The notes beneath the pieces are model-generated. The model made no database searches and had not been told where the DNA came from. It worked only from the letters and a program-made list of their open reading frames with translations. This document shows, piece after piece, positions 34,524-45,887 of a stretch of 64,000 nt of DNA. Source of the DNA: Entoloma clypeatum (lineage: Eukaryota > Basidiomycota > Agaricomycetes > Agaricales > Entolomataceae); contig OY751489.1 in NCBI GenBank assembly GCA_963565915.1, positions 4,836,001-4,900,000 of the forward strand, in the 5' to 3' direction. Within the stretch, counting starts at the first letter, position 1. Each line of letters begins with the position of its first letter. Both the position numbers and the translations under genes were made by a program.

Positions 34524-35282
34524 TTGAAGGACCTCATTCCTCCCCCCGACTGCACTACAATGAATATCCACTTCCCCGTCAAACTCGATATGTTGTACAA
34601 GGGAGAGCATCAAGCCTACCTAGCCCAGGAAACGAGAAGACAGGATGCAGAGGTGAAAGGAGAGGTTTCAAGCCACAGGTTTATGGAAATTTTAAAGAGG
34701 GCAAAGGAACAGAGGGACAGGAAGCAGAAGGAGTTCAAAGAAAAGGAGAGGAATTATGAGGAGAAATGGAAGGAGTTTGAAGCGAGGCAGATGCGGCATG
34801 AAGAGGAGTTTGAATTGAGGGAGAGAAATCGTGAAGAGAAGCGAGAGAAAGATCAACAGGTGCAAAAGAGGGAATTTGATGCAAGGGAGAAAAAACATGA
34901 AGAGGAGCAGAACACAAGTGAGAGGAAACAGCGGGGGAAAGAGCGACAGGTGCAAAAGCGAGAGTTTGATGTGAGGGAGAAAAAACTCAAAGAGGAGCAG
35001 AAAGCGAGTGAGAGGAAACATGAAGAGGAGTGGAAAGCAAGAGAGAGGAAACATGAAGAGGAGTGGGAAACAAAAGAAAGGAAACATGAAGCGGAGTGGA
35101 AGACGGCCAAGAGAAAACATGAAGAGCAGCGGGAGAAAGAGCGACAGGCACAAATGAGGGACTTTAATGCAAGGGAGAAAAAACACCGCGAAGAGGAGTG
35201 GAAAGCAAGAGAGAGGAAACATGAAGAGGAGTGGGAAGCAAGAGAGAGGAAATGTGTGGAAGATGGGCAAGACAAAACGTGA
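34524..35282 (+). CDS. Charged coiled-coil/helical repeat ORF
   Basis: The ORF codes for about 250 residues, of which the last 190 are almost entirely Glu, Lys, Arg and Gln. Units such as KARERKHEEEW recur with an 11-residue period, which is a hendecad pattern expected to form a long single helix or coiled coil. The stop at 35282 follows a tandem duplication with a 160-bp offset (the block beginning near 35100 repeats near 35260). Because 160 is not a multiple of three, the second copy is out of frame and continues in another frame to 35487 (MRDFNVREKKCRKEERKEL). The start is uncertain. No homologue is recognised. It could be an expressed gene or part of a decayed repeat-borne gene. Confidence 0.45.
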   Translation: MKDLIPPPDCTTMNIHFPVKLDMLYKGEHQAYLAQETRRQDAEVKGEVSSHRFMEILKRAKEQRDRKQKEFKEKERNYEEKWKEFEARQMRHEEEFELRERNREEKREKDQQVQKREFDAREKKHEEEQNTSERKQRGKERQVQKREFDVREKKLKEEQKASERKHEEEWKARERKHEEEWETKERKHEAEWKTAKRKHEEQREKERQAQMRDFNAREKKHREEEWKARERKHEEEWEARERKCVEDGQDKT

Positions 35283-35489
35283 AGAGCAGCGGGAGAAAGA
35301 GCCACAGGCACAAATGAGGGACTTTAATGTGAGGGAGAAAAAATGCCGCAAAGAGGAGCGGAAGGAGTTGAAAGTGAGGCAAAGGCTGCATGATGCTGGG
35401 TTTTTTCTGATGGTAACATTCTCTCCCGAAGCTTCGCGCAACTCACGATATAAATTCCCCGCATTTGGGGCACATGACATCAGCTAGTT

Positions 35490-36594
35490 TTTGCCACTCG
35501 CCTTAGTCTTCATTGATTTTTCCCTCTCACTCCTTGAACCTATTATTTGACAGTGCATGTATATAAATATTGCACTAAAAAGAATGCGTAAACTAATTTA
35601 ACCAAATTTGTGGATCGAACTGAACAAACAAACTGAATGGAACAGACTTGTGACTGAACCAATGGACTCGGACCTGCCATGCTTGCAACGGCCCACCCTC
35701 CAGTTGTATTAATCAGGCGAAACATTGTTTTTATGCAGTCAATCAGAGAGTCAACAATAGAATGGACAGGTGGACATGGAACAACATAGATGACTGAATT
35801 ATTGACGGGGCAGACGGCAGATATAACTGCGACGGGAATGGCCGAATGCTCGGCGGGGTAGATGGCTGAGTGCTCTCTGTAGAGGAAAATTTTGGAACAC
35901 CGGCAAGGGGGCAAGAACATGGGACCTGCACAGATATGGCACTTGGTGGGTGGAGGGAGGAGAAAACACATGAGGTCCTGTTAAAAAGAAAACAAGAGAG
36001 TCAGGTATTCTTTCTGTTGAAAGATGGGTACGCGTAACGCACGAGAGTGTCAAAGACAGCACACCTCCACTGAGAATAGTTAGTTAGGTGAGATTCACGT
36101 TCAGAGGAAAGGCGGGGGGCGAGGGCAGCCAGGAGCAAGAGAACTAGCAAGCACATGGTGGTGGATGGTGAGAGAACGCAGGTTGTGGCCCAAACAACGA
36201 TGCTTCTGAAAGTGTCAATGGATGTACACAAACATAAAGGTAAAGACAACAACGACACACCTAAAGATGTCATCAAACAATTATCTAAACATTTCCCCGC
36301 GACACAAGGCCTTACTCACGGATCTCGTCGAATGTGAGGAAATTGTGGTACGAGCCACTCCTGAGGATGCAGACTACCATTGCAACAGAGGCCCTCGGTA
36401 TGACATAGATCGTAATGATAGGCACAGGTGGTGAGACGTACTTCAGAAGCGGGTATAAAGGCGGGATGTGCTGCAGAGAGTAGTAGTCATATGTACGTCA
36501 TCTTCGATGCTATACTCAGCCACGGATTATCGGTCCTTGGCCCGGGGAGATAATGAGGTGAACCGGAAACGCACAATAATGTTATCGTCGTACA
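35490..36594. other. Unassigned region
   Basis: No gene is firmly supported. A minus-strand frame (36276-36001) includes a hydrophobic, signal-like start (MCLLVLLLLAALAPRLSS), but it has no body to speak of. Confidence 0.25.
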
Positions 36595-36599
36595 AAGAT

Positions 36600-37030
36600 G
36601 TACAAAATCAGTGAGGCCTGCAGACGGAAACCTGACTGGCACGATAGATGTAAACGAAAATGAGCAGTGGCAGTCGGACAGTCTGCCATCGGACGGTCTG
36701 ATCCACCGAAACCCAATTCCGTTAGTGCAATGGATGTGTGACAAAAATCTGCTCTCGCAGAACCGGAATCTGGCTGGCATGATAGATGTGCAACAAAAAT
36801 GTGGGTGACAGTCAATGCAAGGTGGAAGCATCGGATGACGGAACTGGGATCCGCTCTGGTTGTCGATGATGTGATAAAGAGAGACATCCAGCCACCATGC
36901 GTCATCACGATAGATGTGTAACCAAAAAATGGTGCTACCCATCTGGTAAGGCCGATTTCTGGTGGACTCGAACTCGGAATCCCTTCTAACAACCAAGGTT
37001 CACCCCCCAGTTGCCGTTCGCTTGGCTATG
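36600..37030 (-). repeat. Candidate tRNA-derived SINE
   Basis: Read on the minus strand, the segment near 36935-37030 has a pol III A-box-like sequence (TAGCCAAGCGAACGG) followed about 50 bases on by a B-box-like sequence (GAGTTCGAGTCC). It then runs into a series of imperfect direct repeats around CATCTATCGTG at about 36640, 36780 and 36910, with a weaker one near 36730. No cloverleaf with paired acceptor and T stems forms, so it is not a working tRNA gene. Confidence 0.35.
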
Positions 37031-37189
37031 AACCAGGGCGATCTTTGTGATCATTATAACGGCGGCGTAGTATCTCAACCCACATGCAGCGTTGAAATCA
37101 TGGCCAGGTGCCATATCACACGGGAGAGAAAGAGATGACTTTTAGACGTGCAGGACAGTCGGGTCCTGCACGGTGCGAGATAGATGCCT

Positions 37190-39290
37190 GTTCATATAGA
37201 GTGTTACTGCGTCAGTGAGTCGGACAATGCAGGAACGCGCACATCTCGATCGTGAAGTGGCGTAAATGTGAGTTCGCCCTTGCAATGTTGACAACAAGCA
37301 AGGAAGGGGAGACAGTCCTTGAATTGTTCTGCATCGGAAACGCTGGATACAAGCGCTTGGAAAGCTCTTTCATCAATCCCGCCATTTGACGTGCGATATC
37401 TCGCAGTATCCGGACCTGTTGATCATTCTCGTTAGTGACAAGATGGATGTTGTACTCCTGGATGATACTCGGGTAGTACAGCGAGTTGAAGTCCATCACC
37501 AGGATGAACTTATCCACAAGCCCCTCTTCGACTCAAACACCAACCCTCCCTTATATTTTGTCATGTTTCCCCTTCGTCGCCTTCTGGCTATCCTTTTTGT
37601 CGTCCAAATTTTGCTTCACCGCAAGAGCCGCCTTCTTCCCCCACCTTGTCCGGACAGATGTACTTCAACCAATGGCACCCGTGCAGCAGAATGTATTCGT
37701 TCTGCTCTGCACGTCCTCCGATGAACTTGAAGGTCTTGTTCCTGTCCTCGGTAAATCAGCAATCGGAAGGTGGCACGAAGATAAATGGAACTGACCAGGA
37801 ATTCCCAGCATCATTGATCGTACGGACGCTCAACTGATGATGGTCAGCGGGGGCAATTCCTTGAGTGCGTTGGGGTGGGTCTCGGGGAAGGGGTTGATAT
37901 CTTCAAGTCGGGTTGGTAACGGCATCTTCAAGTTTGCGCCAGGACACCTAAACCTGAATGTATGTAAGGATGAGGCTGAGAGGATGGCGACGGGAAGCGC
38001 AGGCTCACCACTTTGTTGTTGACCTGTGGATTCTTGATGAGTCTCCAGCCAGCAAGGACCCATGATCTTCCGTTTGAGAACGAGAATCTCGAGGGCGTTC
38101 ATACTAGTACCAAAGATCTGGGCAATGTTTGGGCTTTCAGCATTGATCTGAATTGTAGCCTCTGTAAAGTAAGAAAAGGGTAAGCATTGAGTGTTGAGGG
38201 GAAGGTGTACACACATATCATTGAACCCGTAAACAACCCTAAGCCACCGGCTCTCCCCACGGCATGGGGCACATTGTCCACCCCAAACACATAGTTCCTC
38301 TTCACAAAACTCCCCTACCACGACTTGACCCCAAGTTTCTGCCGCATCATGTCAAAGTCGCCATGCATGTCTCGCTGGGTCGGCACCATTGGAGAGGTGG
38401 GAGCGGTCAGGCAGGCTCGGAGCAGGGCTCGACGAGGGCAGGGCAAGTCGCAGTATGATAGCAAGTCCTGTGTCTACAACAGCTGGAACGTGCTATATAG
38501 TCTACGTCACGTGATCGTGTGGAGTCGGGCCAGAGGCCCTACTCCACCATGTCTGCCTCGCACATATCGCCCTCTTGATCCTGTTCGACGGATCGTTCAT
38601 GTAGCAGGATGTAAGTATTCCGTTGTATGTTCTCCACAGTGACGCAGCATGAAACCCACATGTGGGAGGTCTTGTCTTTCGATTTGGCGATGAAGTACAG
38701 CTCATGACAGTTTGCGGCGCCTGTAGCTTTGGCTCCTCATTGATTATGATATCCATCGGCTGTGGTCCAAGTTGTCGACATCCACGCATGAGTCAATGTG
38801 TCCATATCAAGGTCGTCAAATGACATGTCTGCCACTGAATCATAGTCACTGGTGTCATTTCTTCGCTTGTAGCGACACGATGCTTCTTGGGGCTGAAAAG
38901 GGCCGGTTACGGTGCGCGGAAGAATCATAGCGGATAGGTGAGGATGAGTCGACGAAGTCGTATTCCGCCAAGGGCTTCCATTTGCGTGAGATTTTACTGG
39001 TGTTTGCACAGGACGAGGCTGGGAGGTCGTCCATACCGCCCACATGAAATCTGCCTGTTGGAGCCCGACCCGACTTGACAGTTCTGTATGCACTGACAGA
39101 AGGCATTCTTCTTGGCTAGAAGCGCGATTGAGTACAATTTCACAGGGCCGTTGAGCCCGATCATGTACGTTCTCGACCTCTTCCTCGGACTCATACTCCG
39201 AGTCTTCAAAATCTTCTCTGCCATCATCCATGTAGCCGCCTACGCCATCGTCGACGACAAAATCGTCTTGTTGTAATCTCCCCCAACAAT
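37190..39290 (-). pseudogene. POL1: DNA polymerase alpha catalytic subunit pseudogene
   Basis: Pieces of the replicative polymerase alpha are read in order on the minus strand. The N-terminal part at 39275-39150 has DDFVVDDGVGGYMDDGREDF. Near 38730-38590 comes HELYFIAKSKDKTSHMWVSC followed by CVTVENIQRN. Near 38305-38050 comes KRNYVFGVDNVPHAVGR, then NALEILVLKRKIMGPCWLE. The polymerase motif A region at about 37520-37450 reads DKFILVMDFNSLYYPSIIQE, with an inserted Tyr in the conserved SLYPSI. A C-terminal zinc-binding stretch near 37330-37240 reads QFKDCLPFLACCQHCKGELT. Frames change repeatedly and most of the palm, fingers and thumb are missing. This is a decayed, truncated duplicate of an essential gene. 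Confidence 0.78.
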
Positions 39291-40393
39291 GGTCTTCTAT
39301 TGGTCGGTGACTTGGTCATATGTTTCCACGTCCTCTTTCTAACAATATGTAAGACTCGAAAAACTTGTCGTGATGTATCGAATTGCCAAACTATGCTTAG
39401 TAATGACCTCTTGCCTCCAGCTCGAGTTCTGCAAGTGGTTCAAGCTTCGAATTTTTGTTATTACACAATCAGTCGGACATCCTTCCAAGGAATGGTAGGT
39501 GCAAAGTCAGAAAAGCGGTAGCACGAGGTAACAAGAAAATAGCATCATATGTATAAAAGGCACAGGTGAAACGATTACTCGGCTGTGGCTTGGGCCTGGA
39601 TGGTTTGGATGGAAACTTCGTCATCTGATAGGGTCCAAAGATCAAGGGACTTGACCCCCGTCATGTGAGAGTCCAGCGACGAGCGACCCTCAAGCTCAGG
39701 TAATTCTGGAGCTAGGCTCCTTCCCCTTTCAATTGTTACTTAATCAATGAATAAACATGTATAATCAAATAACACTTACTCGGCCTCAAAAATGGTGCGC
39801 CCAAATACTTCCCATTGGGCACGTTGTTCAGGGCTCAGGTCGCCCCACCGATTGAGGCCAGTGTAGTAGAGAACCCGGAAAGGATCAAGGGGGTTCGGTC
39901 ACTTGCAACAGTATTTGATAAAGACGCAACAGGTGAAGAACAATGCCTTGCGCGGGGTGTCGAAACGCTACACATGCTCAGTAAAGCAATTGTTCTTAGG
40001 TCGACTACAGGCAAGCTATTTGGAGAGATACCCAGGGGTAAAGGTACCAGCAGAGCTGGGTGCCTCATACAAAAATTTAGTAATGAACGGACACATGACG
40101 CTTGCAGGGTAGCACCCCTTATCCTGAGAAAGATCAATGCACATCAAAAAAAACACTGAGTCATCGGCACTTACATCCATAAAGATTTCTGCAATTTCAC
40201 TGGCTGTGAGCTCCTCAATTGCACTGAGCCATTTGACATGGAGTGTGGTGATCTTCAGATCCTTGCAAAAGTTGGGATCAGCCGTCTTTTCCAAATTAAT
40301 CCTGGCAATGAGTCCCAGCCCATCGGCTCACTTATCTAACCACTCTGAGACCAAATCATGCAGTCGTAACGCGATGGACCACTGGCGTGTGAC
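39291..40393. other. Unassigned region left of the young gypsy
   Basis: A minus-strand stretch (40294-40016) has fair coding character (DLKITTLHVKWLSAIEELTA) but no named domain. It may be part of a decayed gene that continues right of the gypsy insertion at 47372. Another piece near 39870-39790 reads LNRWGDLSPEQRAQWEVFGR. Confidence 0.3.
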
Positions 40394-40398
40394 CAGGA
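40394..40398. repeat. Target-site duplication, left copy (CAGGA)
   Basis: Matches 47372-47376 exactly, flanking the complete gypsy element. Confidence 0.95.
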
Positions 40399-40954
40399 TG
40401 TTACACTTTTTCACCCTCTTCCTACGCACCTTCACACGACCCTTCAACCCTTGATCCCCATCACACCCCGTTTCACTTAACTCCGACGACCCTGGGACAT
40501 GTGTCCCCTCTATCAGCGCTATGACTCACACTGACTCGGACTATTCCCCTTTTAGATACATTTTCACTCGTTATCTCTGACTCACGGCCTCGCGGCCTTA
40601 TCTCTGACTCTTATGCCACAGCCCCTTGAAACATCTATCTAACCAATGGCTTATTTAGCTCCTGCGCAGCACTTACTTATTTATAGCTATAGGATAACGT
40701 ATATAAAGACCTGTAACCTTAGAGTAGAGGTCCTCAGCTTGACCTAGGCAAACAACGCTTACTTGTCTACTATTTTGAACGCTCTCCAACTAAGTGCCTT
40801 GCGAGGACTTAGCTCTGCTTGAACCGAACCGAGTCGTCCTTCGGAGGAACTCGCTGATTGACCAAGTCGACCTATTGAGGGACTTGTTGTGGAACCAGTT
40901 CAAACCCACGTGATCCGATCTTTGAACTTGTTGTTGTAGGCTATCGCCGTAACA
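40399..40954 (+). repeat. 5' LTR of gypsy family C
   Basis: Runs TGTTACAC...CCGTAACA, 556 bp, with TATATAAA at 40700-40707. I could not match the sequence after it (AAAGGTCAAGCTG) to a known tRNA primer site. Confidence 0.95.
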
Positions 40955-41248
40955 AAAGGTCAAGCTGATCAACGTCGTCAACCCACCACGGTTTTAGATG
41001 CAAAGATTCTTCCCCGACGATCCACCTTTGGAGTCCCGTCCAACTCAGAAGACAAACAGGAGTTCGTTGACGCACCTATCACACCACGACCACCGCCGAC
41101 ACCGTACAGAAGAGTAACCTCCTCTTTCGTACCAGTCAACCCCACATCACCCTCTTACCTCTCTCCGAGACAAAACCCACCGCCGCCAGCTGCTGCTGTT
41201 GCTGCACCCAGACCGACCCCAGACACCCCAAAGACTCCACTTGTAGAA

Positions 41249-42151
41249 ATGACTTCTCAAGTAAGGACCCCAGAAAAAGAAATCAAGATCAGCCCGCCAG
41301 CGATCTTCAATGGAGATAGAAGGAAACTATCTGAATTTTTGTTCGACGCGAACCTGTACCTGGAGATGAACGATGACATTTACAACTCCGACAAGAAGAA
41401 AATCCTGTTCACTGTCTCATACATGAAAGGAGGAACTGCCGGACCCTGGAAGGAGTCCTGGCACAGAGATATCAGCACCACCGGAGTATCCGTGTACCCG
41501 AAATATGCGGAGTTCATCGAGAAACTGAGGAAGTCGTTCTCCCCAGCCAACAAAGAAGGAGACACGTTAACCATGATGAAAACACAAAGAATGGAAGGCA
41601 TGACTGCCGACGAATATGTTGAAAAATTCAAGTTATGGGCTGCAGAGAGTCTGATCAAAGACGATCGATCTCTCAGAGACTACTTCATGGAGGCGTTGCC
41701 ACACGCGCTCTGAGACAAGATCTTGGGCCTTGATAAGGTCCCAGGAACAATGGAAGAATGGTACACCACGGCGTCCAGACTGGACAACCAGTGGAGAAGG
41801 GCCAAGGCAGTGGCTCAAAGACTCAGACCTGATGGGGGAAAGAAAAAGTTCAAAGTGAACTACAACCCCGCACCCCGAAACGCGCATTACACCCCAGACC
41901 CTAATGCCATGGACATTGACCGGCTGACTGCCGAAGAAAGAGACGACCACTTCAAGAAAGGGTTGTGCTTCGTCTGCCACCAGGCAGGACATCGTGCTGA
42001 TGCACACAAAGGAGGAAAAACCCCGGTTGCGAACAATACGTTCAAAAAGGCATCCGATGCATATGCCCATATCCGAGGCATTTTCAAGGACTTACCAAAT
42101 GAGGAACAAGACGCCTTGATCTCCGAAATGGAGAAACAGGGTTTTCAATAA
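41249..42151 (+). pseudogene. Gag of gypsy family C with one in-frame TGA
   Basis: Gag forms the virus-like particle and packages RNA. The first part (41249-41713) has FNGDRRKLSEFLFDANLYLE and TADEYVEKFKLWAAES, typical retrotransposon gag helices. A TGA at 41711-41713 (CGA expected before GACAAG) interrupts it, and the same frame continues to 42151. The second part carries a zinc knuckle CFVCHQAGHRADAH, in which the usual last Cys of C-x2-C-x4-H-x4-C is His. Proline-rich sequence upstream of 41249 is open but lacks an in-frame ATG, so the true start may be earlier. Confidence 0.88.
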
Positions 42152-42165
42152 AGCGGCCTGTACCG

Positions 42166-45100
42166 ATGTCAGCCCCCGCTCAGTTTTCAATCTCCCTATC
42201 ACCTGTAATTGTAGCCGACATGAATGACAAATCTTTTTCGATCCCCATTTCAATGTCAGGAGAAGGAGAAAGCATTGATGAAAGACTAAAGATAAACGCC
42301 CTGATAGACTCAGGAGCAGGAGGAACCTTCTTGGATCAGAAGTTCGCCACAGCTAACCGAATGGAGCTTATCCCGTTACTAAAGCCCATTTGTGTGTTCA
42401 ATGTGGACGGAACAAAGAACAAAGAAGGAACGATCACCCATTGTACATGGAAGAAAATCTGGATCGATGACAAAGAACTCAACGTCAGATTCTTGGTAAC
42501 TGGACTTGGAAAGGAAACCGCCATTTTGGGGTTACCCTGGTTAAAACAATACAACCCAAAGATTGATTGGGAAAGAGGAACCTTGGATATTGAAACAATC
42601 AGGTTCAAGAAGACCCTGGCAGGGGTCATGAGGAAGAAATTTGACGAGCTCCTGGCGTCAAAAGACAAGAAACCCATTGCTATTGCAACATGGATGAAAG
42701 AAGAACCTAAGCAGAGGATTTTCGCAACGATAGAAGAAATTAATGATGAAGAGACCCTTAAACCAAAAAAGGAGGCTCTACCGGCAAACGGACCTATCTT
42801 GAAAGGGATAGATGAAGAATCAGACGATGACCTAGACCTCTTCAGGACATATGTCACAACGGACGAACCCATAGAGGATATTTGGATCCAAGCCAAAACC
42901 TCGATCTCCCAGAAACTCTCACACAACACGGACACCACGGACAAACCAAAGAAAGAACTACCAGAACGGTACGATCAGTATCAGAAGGTGTTTGAGAAAA
43001 CGGCATCTGAGAGATTACCGGAACATAAACCATGGGACCACGCAATTGACTTAAAACCGGACTTCACCCCGAAAGACTGCAAGGTTTATCCTTTGTCACC
43101 GGAAGAACAAACTAAATTGGATGAATTCCTTGATGAGAACCTTCGAAAGGGGTACATCAGACCCTCGAAATCACCAATGGCATCACCTTTTTTCTTCGTG
43201 GCTAAAAAGGACTCGGATAAACTCAGACCCTGTCAGGACTATCGGCGATTGAACGAGGGAACAGTGAAGAACACATACCCATTACCCCTGGTCGGAGATT
43301 TACTGGACAAACTGAAAGGAGCAAAGGTCTTTACCAAACTGGACATGCGTTGGGGATACAACAACGTACGGATCAAACCTGGCGATGAATGGAAGGCTGC
43401 ATTCAAAACCAATCGAGGGTTGTACGAACCCTTGGTTGCCTTCTTTGGGTTAGCAGGCATGCCACCCACGTTTCAGGCGATGATGAACGAAATCTTCAAA
43501 GAAGAACTTGAGGAAGGATGGTTGCTCATTTATTTGGACGACATCTTCATCTTCTCAGTCAATGACGAAATCGACACCAAACGGACGCTCCGTGTGCTTA
43601 AGAAAATGGAAGAAAACGATCTCTATCTCAACCTGGAAAAATGCGAATTTGGAGTCAGACAATGCAAATACCTTGGACTCATTATTAAAGAAAATGAAAT
43701 CGCGATGGACCCCGTTGAGTTATTGGGGATAGCAAAAATGGCCGGAACCTGTAACTGTGAAACAGGTCAGATCCTTCCTTGGATTTGGAAATTTCTATCG
43801 AAGGTTCATCGGACACTACTTGGACATTGCCAAACCCCTGAATGATCTGACCAAAAAGGATCAAGAATGGGAATGGAATGAGGACTGCCAAACAGCATTT
43901 GACATGTTAAAGGACAAATTTGCGGAATCACCGGTATTGTTAATGCCAAACACTGACAAACCATTCATCATAGAATCTGATGCATCCAAATGGGCGACAG
44001 GAGCAGTACTGCGCCAACAAGATGTAAACGGAGACTGGCACCCCTGTGGATATATATCGCACTTGTTCTCTGCGGCAGAACAGAACTATGAGATCTATGA
44101 TCGGGAACTCTTGGGAATTATCCGATCACTGGAGACCTGGAGGCATTACCTCCTTGGATCACCATTTCCAACGGTTGTTCTATCAGATCACAAGAACCTG
44201 ACATATTACTGGGAACCCCAGAAATTGAACAGACGGCAAGCACGGCGGAGATTGTATCTCTCCAAGTTTGAACTCAAACTAGTACACACCCCAGGATCAA
44301 GGATGATCCAGTCTGACACCTTGTCAAGGCAACCGGACCATATACCCGAAGAACATACAGACAATGAGGACATCATTGTTTTACCAGATGACATCTTTGC
44401 CAAGACAGTGGACCTTGAGCTACAAGGAGATATTCTAAAAGCAACCGAAAACGATGAGCTCTTCTCAAAAGCCATCACCACCCTAAAAGAATCGGGGACC
44501 CCACCGATTAAATCCCATTTATCAGAATGGAGAACAGAAGACGGAATATTATTCTTCCATGACAGATGTTACGTACCACCAGATGAAACTCTGCGCCGGG
44601 AAATAACAAAACGATACCATGATTCGCTACCAAGCGGACATCCGGGACATCTAAAAACCCTGGAACTGATCAGAAGAAACTATTGGTGGCCAGGAATGTA
44701 CGTGTTTGTCAAAAATTTTGTTGGAGGATGTGCAACCTGCCAACAAATGAAAGTCAACACACACCCCACAAATCCTGGATTAATGCCGATCAAAGCACAA
44801 AAAGACGCTAGACCATTCTCTCAAACGATGATCGACTTCATTACGGACTTACCCGAGAGCAACGGGTTTGACAGTATCATGGTCGTAGTAGACCATGGTT
44901 CTACGAAGGGGGTAATTTCCATCCCTTGCACGAAAACCACCGACGCGACCCTTACTGCCAAGCTTTATTTGGATCACGTATACCAAAGATTCGGACTCCC
45001 AGACTCCATTCTGTCTGACAGAGGGCCGCAGTTTGCCTCTCAGGTCTTCAGAGAACTAGGGCGACTCCTAGGGATCAAACTAATGATGAGCACGGCTTAT

Positions 45101-45862
45101 CACCCCCAGACTGATGGAGAAACGGAACGAGCAAATCAGGAACTTGAGATCTATTTCCGGATGTTCTGTTCGAACAATCCTGAAACATGGCACGATCATA
45201 ATTCAACAATGGAGTTCTGTCACAATCAAAGAACTCATTCCACGACGAAACGATCCCCGTTCTATCTGATGATGGGATACGAACCAAGAGACATACCATT
45301 GGCATTTGACAAGACAAATGTGCCAAGCGTAGAAGAACGGCTAAAAGAGCTGAAACAAGCAAGAGATGAAGCGCTGGCAGCGCACGAACTAGCCCGTCAG
45401 ATGATGGCTGAAAGGTCAACACGAGGTTTCGCTCCGTTTGGAAAAGGAGAACAGGTATGGCTAGAAGGAAAGAACCTCCGAATCGGATACCCTTCCAGAA
45501 AACTGGCACCCAAAAGAGAAGGACCCTTCACCATCTCTGAGGTGCTTGGGCCCATGACGTACAAACTGAAACTTCCAGAACAATGGAAGATCCACCCCGT
45601 TTTCCACGCCTCCTTGTTAACACCTTATCGGGAAAATGACACACACGGACCGAACTTCCACAACCCACCTCCTGATCTGATCGAAGGAGAACACGAGTAT
45701 GAAGTAGAAGCAATCCTCACCCACAAGCGACAGGGCAGAGGGTACAAGTATTTGGTCAAGTGGATGGGATACCCATCGAGCGATAACACATGGGAACCCG
45801 AATCCAACTTAAAAAGAGCACAAGAAACGCTGGGATACTACAAACAGACCCACCACCTTTGA
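42166..45862 (+). pseudogene. Pol of gypsy family C with one frameshift
   Basis: The first ORF (42166-43845) has the aspartic protease (LIDSGAGGTFLD) and RT (YLDD at 43531-43542). A run of five A at 43734-43738 is one base too long: with four, the sequence would read IAKWPEPVTVKQVRSFLGF straight into the second ORF, which ends at 45862. That ORF holds RNase H, the integrase HHCC finger (HPGHLKTLELIRRNYWW), the full DDE core (MIDFITDLP, LSDRGPQFA, DGETERANQE) and a chromodomain (YLVKWMGYPSSDNTWEPES). All catalytic residues are intact, so the one-base shift is the only obvious lesion. A gag-pol gap of 14 bp separates it from gag. Confidence 0.93.
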
Positions 45863-45887
45863 ACCCAACCACCCACATCCTCTCATC

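Noticed and set aside
34692..35480. Long minus-strand ORF (262 codons) opposite the coiled-coil ORF
   Set aside because: It is the antisense shadow of a Glu/Lys-rich repeat, giving Phe/Leu/Ser-rich nonsense.
36935..37030. A tRNA gene on the minus strand
   Set aside because: A-box and B-box-like sequences exist, but acceptor and T stems do not pair; kept only as a SINE candidate.
41711..41713. Programmed stop-codon readthrough in gypsy gag
   Set aside because: TGA stands where CGA is expected and the genome shows many such transitions; a mutation is simpler.
42336..42944. Minus-strand ORF of 202 codons in gypsy pol
   Set aside because: Antisense to the protease-RT coding frame; no domain.
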